64,000 bases of DNA from contig JARVLF010000020.1 of assembly GCA_030849465.1 (NCBI GenBank), forward strand, positions 496,001 through 560,000. Direction: 5' to 3'. The translations under genes and the position numbers were made by a program. The DNA comes from Moesziomyces globuligerus. Its lineage: Eukaryota; Basidiomycota; Ustilaginomycetes; Ustilaginales; Ustilaginaceae. Shown here one piece after another: positions 58,547 through 64,000 of the stretch. The notes beneath the pieces were generated by a model. It saw only the letters and a program-made list of their open reading frames with translations. It did not search any database and was not told the origin of the DNA. The first letter of the stretch is position 1, and each line of letters starts with the position of its first letter.

Positions 58547-61500
58547 TTACGCAGTGGCAGCGACCTTGGCCTTGTCGGCGATGGGGTGGAACTGGCGCTT
58601 CTTGATAGAGCCGGCCCAAGGGAGGCGAGTGTTGCCCATGAGGTCGCTGTCGACCTGAGCCGCACAAGCACGACCTTCCTGGATACCCCAGACGATGAGC
58701 GACTGGCCACGTCGGCAGTCACCGGCGGTGTAGACGCGCTCGACGTTGGTCTTGTAGGGCGACTTGCCCTTCTGGTCGTCGGCCTTGATGTTCGAGCGGC
58801 CGTCCTGCTCGAGACCAAGCGCCGAAATGGCGTCGTTCTCGGGACCCAGGAAACCGAGCGAGAGCAAGCAGAGGTCGCAAGGCCAGCGCTTCTCGGAGCC
58901 AGGGATCTTGTTCATCTGCCACTTGCCCGAAGCGTCGAGCTCCCAGTTGACCTTGATGGTGTTGAGCGCCACGAGCTTGCCCTCGGCATCCTTCTCGAAC
59001 GAGGTGGTTGAGATGCAGTATTCGCGCGGGTCGCTACCCCACTGCGCAGCCACCTCGGCGTGGCCGTAGTCGACCTTGAACACACGGGGGAACTGCGGCC
59101 AAGGGTTGCCCTTGGCGCGCTCGTTGGGCGGCTGCGGCAGCAGCTCAAAGTTGACGATGCTCTTGGCACCGTGGCGGAGCGCGGTAGCCTGAGCGTCACA
59201 ACCAGTGTCACCACCACCAATGACGATCACGTCCTTGCCCTTGGCGCTGAGGTAGTGGCCGTCCTGCAGACCCGAGTCGAGGAGCGACTTGGTGTTGGGG
59301 GCCAGGAAGTCCATGGCGAAGTGCACGCCGTCCGCCTCGCGGCCGGGCACCTTGAGGTCACGCGGCCAGGTGGCACCGACAGCGTAGATGACGGCGTCGT
59401 TCTGAGCGTGCAGCTGCTTGGGGTCAACGTCACGACCAACCTCGGTGCTGGTGATGAAGTTGATGCCCTCGGCGGCCATCAGATCGACACGGCGCTGCAC
59501 GATGCCCTTGTCGAGCTTCATGTTGGGGATACCGTACATGAGCAGACCGCCGATGCGGTCGGCACGCTCGTAGACCGTGACCGAGTGGCCAGCCTTGTTG
59601 AGCTGGTCAGCGCAGGACATACCGGCGGGACCGGAGCCGATGATGGCCACGGTCTTGCCGGTGCGGATCTTGGGCGGGCGGGGCACCATCCAGCCCTCCT
59701 CGAAGCCCTTGTCGATGATGGCGCACTCGACCGACTTGATGCCGACGGGCTGCTCGGTGATGCCGAGCACACAAGCACCCTCGCAAGGAGCCGGGCAGAC
59801 ACGACCAGTGAACTCGGGGAAGTTGTTGGTCATGAGGAGGCGGTTGAGCGCATCCTCCCACTGGCCCTTGAACACGAGGTCGTTCCACTTGGGGATGATG
59901 TTGGAGATGGGGCAACCAGTGTCGCCCTGGCAGAAGGGCACACCGCAGTCCATGCAGCGAGCGGTCTGGTACTTAAGCTCAGCCTCGCTCAGGCGAGTCG
60001 AGAGCTCCTTGTAGTCCTTGACACGCTTCGACGGGTTGCGGTAGTGCTCGCCGAGACGCTTGTACTTCATGAAGCCGCGGGTCTTGTCGAGCTTGTTGAG
60101 CCTAGCCTTGGCAGTCTCGTCGTCGACCATCGAGTCCTCGACATCGACGACAGCAGGCTCGGCAGGCTTGGCAGCGGGGACCTCGCGGACGCGGTCAGCA
60201 GCGTTGTCCTTGGGCTGGTCCTCGGAGACCGAGACATCGACCTGGCTGCCGTGGCGCGAGAGAGTGCCGAGCAGATCGACGTGGCTCGAGCGCTTCTTCT
60301 CGGCGGCCGCCTTGGCAGCCTCCTCCTCGAGAACACGCTTGTAGTCGTGAGGCATGACGCGCACGAAGCGAGGAAGGAGGTGGTGGAAGTCGTGCAGCAC
60401 GTGGTCGGCCACCGTCGAGCCAGTGTAGTGGCGGTGGTTCTCGATGAGGTTGCGCAGCTCGGCGATCTCCTGAGGGTCCTTGACAGGGCCGAGTTCCACC
60501 ATCTCCGTGTTGCATTTGCTCGAGAAATCGCGGTTCATATCCAGAACGTACGCGATACCACCCGACATACCCGCAGCAAAGTTGCGTCCGGTGGACCCGA
60601 GGATCACAACTCGTCCTCCAGTCATGTACTCGCAGCCGTGGTCGCCGACGCCTTCGACGACTGCGTGCGCACCGGAGTTTCGCACAGCGAATCGCTCTGC
60701 CGCAATACCGCGGAAGTAGGCATGACCGGAAGTAGCACCGTACAGGCACGTATTACCGACGATGATGTTCTCCTCGGCCTTGAACGACGAAACCTTGGGC
60801 GGATAGACGATCAGACGACCGCCAGACAAGCCCTTGCCGTTGTAATCGTTGCTGTCTCCCTCGAGCTCGAGTGTAATACCCGGAGCAAGGAAGGCACCAA
60901 ACGACTGACCGGCAGAACCCTTGGCATTGATGTGGATCGTGTCACGGGGAAGGCCCTCCTCGCCGTACAATTTGGAGACGCGGTACGACAGCGTAGCACC
61001 AAGCGCGCGATCGGTGTTGACGACCTCGCAGTCGATCTGAACGGGCATGCCCTGGGTGAGGGCGGGCTCGGCCTCGTCGATGAACTTGTTGTCGAGGCGC
61101 ACGTACAGCTTGTGGTCCTGCTGGCGCACCTTGTAGGTGGCTGCACCAGGGCGCATCTCGTGGGCGGGCTTGAGCAAGGCGCTCAGATCGAGGTTGGCCG
61201 TCTTGGGCGTGCGCAGGGTGTCGTCAACGCGGAGCAGGTCCGAGCGGCCCACCATCTCGTTGATGGTGCGCAGACCGAGCTTGGCCATGATCGAACGAAG
61301 CTCCTCGGCGAGATAGTAGAAGAAATTGATCACGGCCTCGGGCTGACCGGCAAACTTCTCGCGAAGCTCGGGATCCTGGGTGGCGATGCCGACAGGGCAT
61401 GTGTTGAGGTGGCACTTTCTGTAGTCGGAGGAAAAAAGGGAGAGTCAGCGACAAGTCTGAGCAAGAACGATTGTTGGAATGGAGACGTACCTCATCATGA

Positions 61501-64000
61501 TGCAACCAAGAGCAATCAATGGGGTGGTGGCGAAGCCCCACTCCTCGGCACCAAGAAGACAGGCGATAGCGACGTCGCGGCCGGTACGGATCTGACCGTC
61601 GGTCTGGACGGTGACACGGCCACGAAGATCGTTGAGGACGAGCGTTTGGTGGGTCTCGGCGAGACCGAGCTCCCAAGGCAGACCGGCGTACTTGATACCG
61701 GTCCATCGCGAGGCGCCGGTACCACCGTCGTGGCCCGAGATGAGGATGTGGTCGGCCTTGGCCTTGGCGACACCGGAAGCGACGATGCCGACGCCAACCT
61801 CGGAGACGAGCTTGACACTGACGCGGGCGCGCGGGTTGGCGCACTTGAGATCGTAGATCAGCTGCTTAAGGTCCTCGATCGAGTAAATGTCGTGGTGAGG
61901 AGGAGGCGAGATGAGACCGACACCGGCAGTCGAGTGACGCGTACGGGCGATCGAGGGCGAGACCTTGTGACCAGGCAGCTCACCACCCTCACCGGGCTTG
62001 GCACCCTGAGCCATCTTGATCTGCAGCTCGTCCGAGTCGGCAAGGTAGTTGCTCGTCACACCGAAACGACCCGAGGCGATCTGCTTGATCTTGGAGCGCA
62101 GCGAGTCGCCGTTGGGCAGAGGGATGGAACGCTCGGCGTCCTCACCACCCTCGCCCGTGTTCGACTTGCCGCCGAGACGGTTCATGGCGATGGCGAGGGC
62201 CGAGTGGGCCTCCATGGAGATCGAACCGTACGACATGGCACCGGTGCAGAAGCGCTGGACGATCTCGGTCCAGGGCTCGACCTGGTCGATGGGGATGGCA
62301 CGCGACTTGCTGTAGTCGAACTCGAGCATACCGCGGAGCGAGGTGGCCTTGACAGCGTTGTGCGAGGCCTTGGAGTAGGCGTCATACGCAGACTGGTTCC
62401 TCTCGCGCGCAGCATCCTGGAGGTGGGCGATGGCCATGGGGTCGTTGATGTGCGCCTCACCACCGTCACGGTAGTGGTACTCGCCCGACTCGGGCAGACC
62501 AGGAATGGAGATGGTGTCACGCGACGGGTAACCACGGTCGTGGAACTCGAGCGCATCCATGGCGAGCAGGGTGAAGTCCGAGCCCGACACACGCGAGGCG
62601 GTACCGGCGAAGCAGCGGTCGACGACGCTGTTGGCCAGACCGAGCGCCTCGAAAATCTGGGCACCCTTGTAGGAAGCGAGGGTGGAGATACCCATCTTGG
62701 ACATGACCTTGAGGATACCGTTGTCGACGGCATGCTTCCAGTTGTCGATGAGCTGCGAGGCCGAGAGATCGGCCTTGACGAGGCCCTCGCGCGAGACCTT
62801 GAGGATGGCCTCCATGGCGAGCCAAGGGCAGATGGCGTCGGCACCGTAGCCGAGGAGCACGCACATGTGGTGCACCTCACGAGCCTCGGCGGACTCGATC
62901 ATGAGGGCGATGCGGCTGCGCTCCTTGTTGCGGATGAGGTGGTGGTGGACACCACCGCAAGCAACCAGCGACGAGATGGCGACGCGGTCGGGGCCAACGG
63001 CGCGGTCCGAGAGGATCACGACACGGTAGCCGTCGCGGATGGCCTGCGAAGTCTCAGAGCAGATGCGGTCGATGGTGTTCTCGTAGCCAAGGATGCCGTC
63101 GCCCTTGTCGTAGGTGATGTCGATGGTCTTGGCAGTCCAGTCCGAGTGGACCGAGTCGATCTGCTTGATGGCGTTGAGCTCGTCGACGCTGAGGATGGGC
63201 GAAGGGAGCAGCAGGCGGTGGCACTGCTCGGGCTTCATCTCGAGCAAGTTGCCCTCGGGGCCGACGTACTGCTCGAGCGACATGACGACCGACTCTCGGA
63301 TGGGGTCGATGGGAGGGTTGGTGACCTGGGCGAAGAGCTGGCGGAAGTAGTCATAGATGACACGAGGAGCGGTGGAGATGCAGGCAAGCGGAGCATCGTT
63401 GCCCATCGAGCCGAGCGCTTCCTTACCGTCGGCCACCATGGGAAGCATGAGCAGGTTGATCTGCTCGGCAGTGTAGCCGAAGGAGAGAAGCTTGGGGTCG
63501 GTGCTGAGACGCTCCTGGTCGAGAACGGGAGCGATGGCGTTGCCGGTGTTGCGGCGAACGGTGTCGACGATGTCCGGAAGACGGAGCATCTGGTTCTCGA
63601 GCCAGGCGGCGAAGTCGGCGCGCTGGGCGGTCGACATCTTGAGCTCGCGGTCCTCGACGACACGGCCCTCGACGGTGTCGACGAGGAGCATCTTACCGGG
63701 CTGGAGACGGCCCTTGGCAATCACGGTCTTGGGGTCGATCGTGACGGTGCCGACCTCGGAGGCGCAGATCATGATGTCGTCGTCGGTGATGTAGTATCGG
63801 CAAGGACGGAGACCGTTGCGGTCGAGGTTGGCACCGCAGTAGCGACCGTCGGCGAAGGTGAAGAGCGCGGGACCGTCCCAGGGCTCCATGAGACAGGCGG
63901 CCCATCGGTAGAAGGCGACCTTCTCGGGCTCCATGTGGGAGCTGGCGCCCTGCCAAGCCTCGGGAATCATCATCATGACGGCCTGAGGCAAGGTGAGGAC
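58547..64000 (-). CDS. GLT1: Glutamate synthase [NADH] (GOGAT), partial; N terminus beyond window
   Basis: Two exons inside the window, 64000-61491 (open at the edge) and 61418-58547, give 1793 residues. Roughly 300-350 N-terminal residues, including the glutaminase Cys, lie outside. The 72-nt intron (GTACGT, CAG) joins CIMMR to [14 protein letters not shown] and so lies inside the 3Fe-4S cysteine motif. The order is the end of the glutamine amidotransferase domain ([13 protein letters not shown]), central domain, FMN/synthase domain ([20 protein letters not shown] and [20 protein letters not shown]) and GXGXG repeats ([20 protein letters not shown]). The fused NADH-oxidising part follows, with [45 protein letters not shown] and [13 protein letters not shown]. 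The enzyme makes two glutamates from glutamine and 2-oxoglutarate. Fusion of large and small subunits is normal for fungal NADH-GOGAT. Confidence 0.97.

Overview
This window looks like nuclear chromosomal DNA of a smut fungus (Basidiomycota, Ustilaginomycetes; Ustilago/Sporisorium/Pseudozyma type). The evidence is GC-rich compact DNA, long genes that mostly lack introns, short introns with GTAAGT/GTACGT donors and CAG/TAG acceptors in the few genes that have them, and a large multi-KH protein resembling U. maydis Khd4. The species assignment is inference. No transposon, CRISPR array, phage or secondary-metabolite cluster was seen. It reads as core housekeeping sequence with some unusual genes.

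Layout. 1-9.2 kb: C-terminal part of dynactin p150Glued (+), UTP23 (-), an unrecognised single-pass membrane protein (+), and a tocopherol-cyclase-like protein (-). 9.2-18.1 kb: a GH5 glucosylceramidase/sterylglucosidase-type enzyme (+), a TRAPPC13-like trafficking subunit (+), and a 1043-residue ORF (-) that joins an indoleamine 2,3-dioxygenase to a Lys5/AASDHPPT-type phosphopantetheinyl transferase. 19.4-25.2 kb: YPT1/Rab1 (+, 3 exons), NSE4 kleisin (+, 2 exons) whose 3' end overlaps an SRR1-like gene (-), an ERF4/Golgin-A7 palmitoyltransferase partner (-, 4 exons), and RPB5 (-).

26.2-47.5 kb is almost entirely minus-strand: the multi-KH protein, GET3, biotin-protein ligase, RCL1, IRE1 and SYF1. 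It is interrupted only by a plus-strand intron-containing tRNA-Lys(CTT). 48.3-64 kb: a Zn2Cys6 transcription factor with a Cys-Cys repeat region (+), SSF1 (-), SDH4 (-, 3 exons), RPL3 (-, 3 exons with an 867-nt first intron) and most of NADH-glutamate synthase (-, running off the end).

Functional themes, without operon organisation: ribosome biogenesis (UTP23, RCL1, SSF1, RPL3), secretory and membrane traffic with ER quality control (dynactin, TRAPPC13, YPT1, ERF4, GET3, IRE1), RNA biology (RPB5, SYF1, multi-KH protein, tRNA), and metabolism (GLT1, SDH4, BPL1, IDO-PPTase, GH5). The most interesting items are the IDO-PPTase fusion, the fungal tocopherol-cyclase-like protein, the Cys-Cys-repeat zinc-cluster factor, and candidate AUACCC elements just upstream of the KH-protein start. 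All protein identities come from recognising family motifs by eye; no database search was run.
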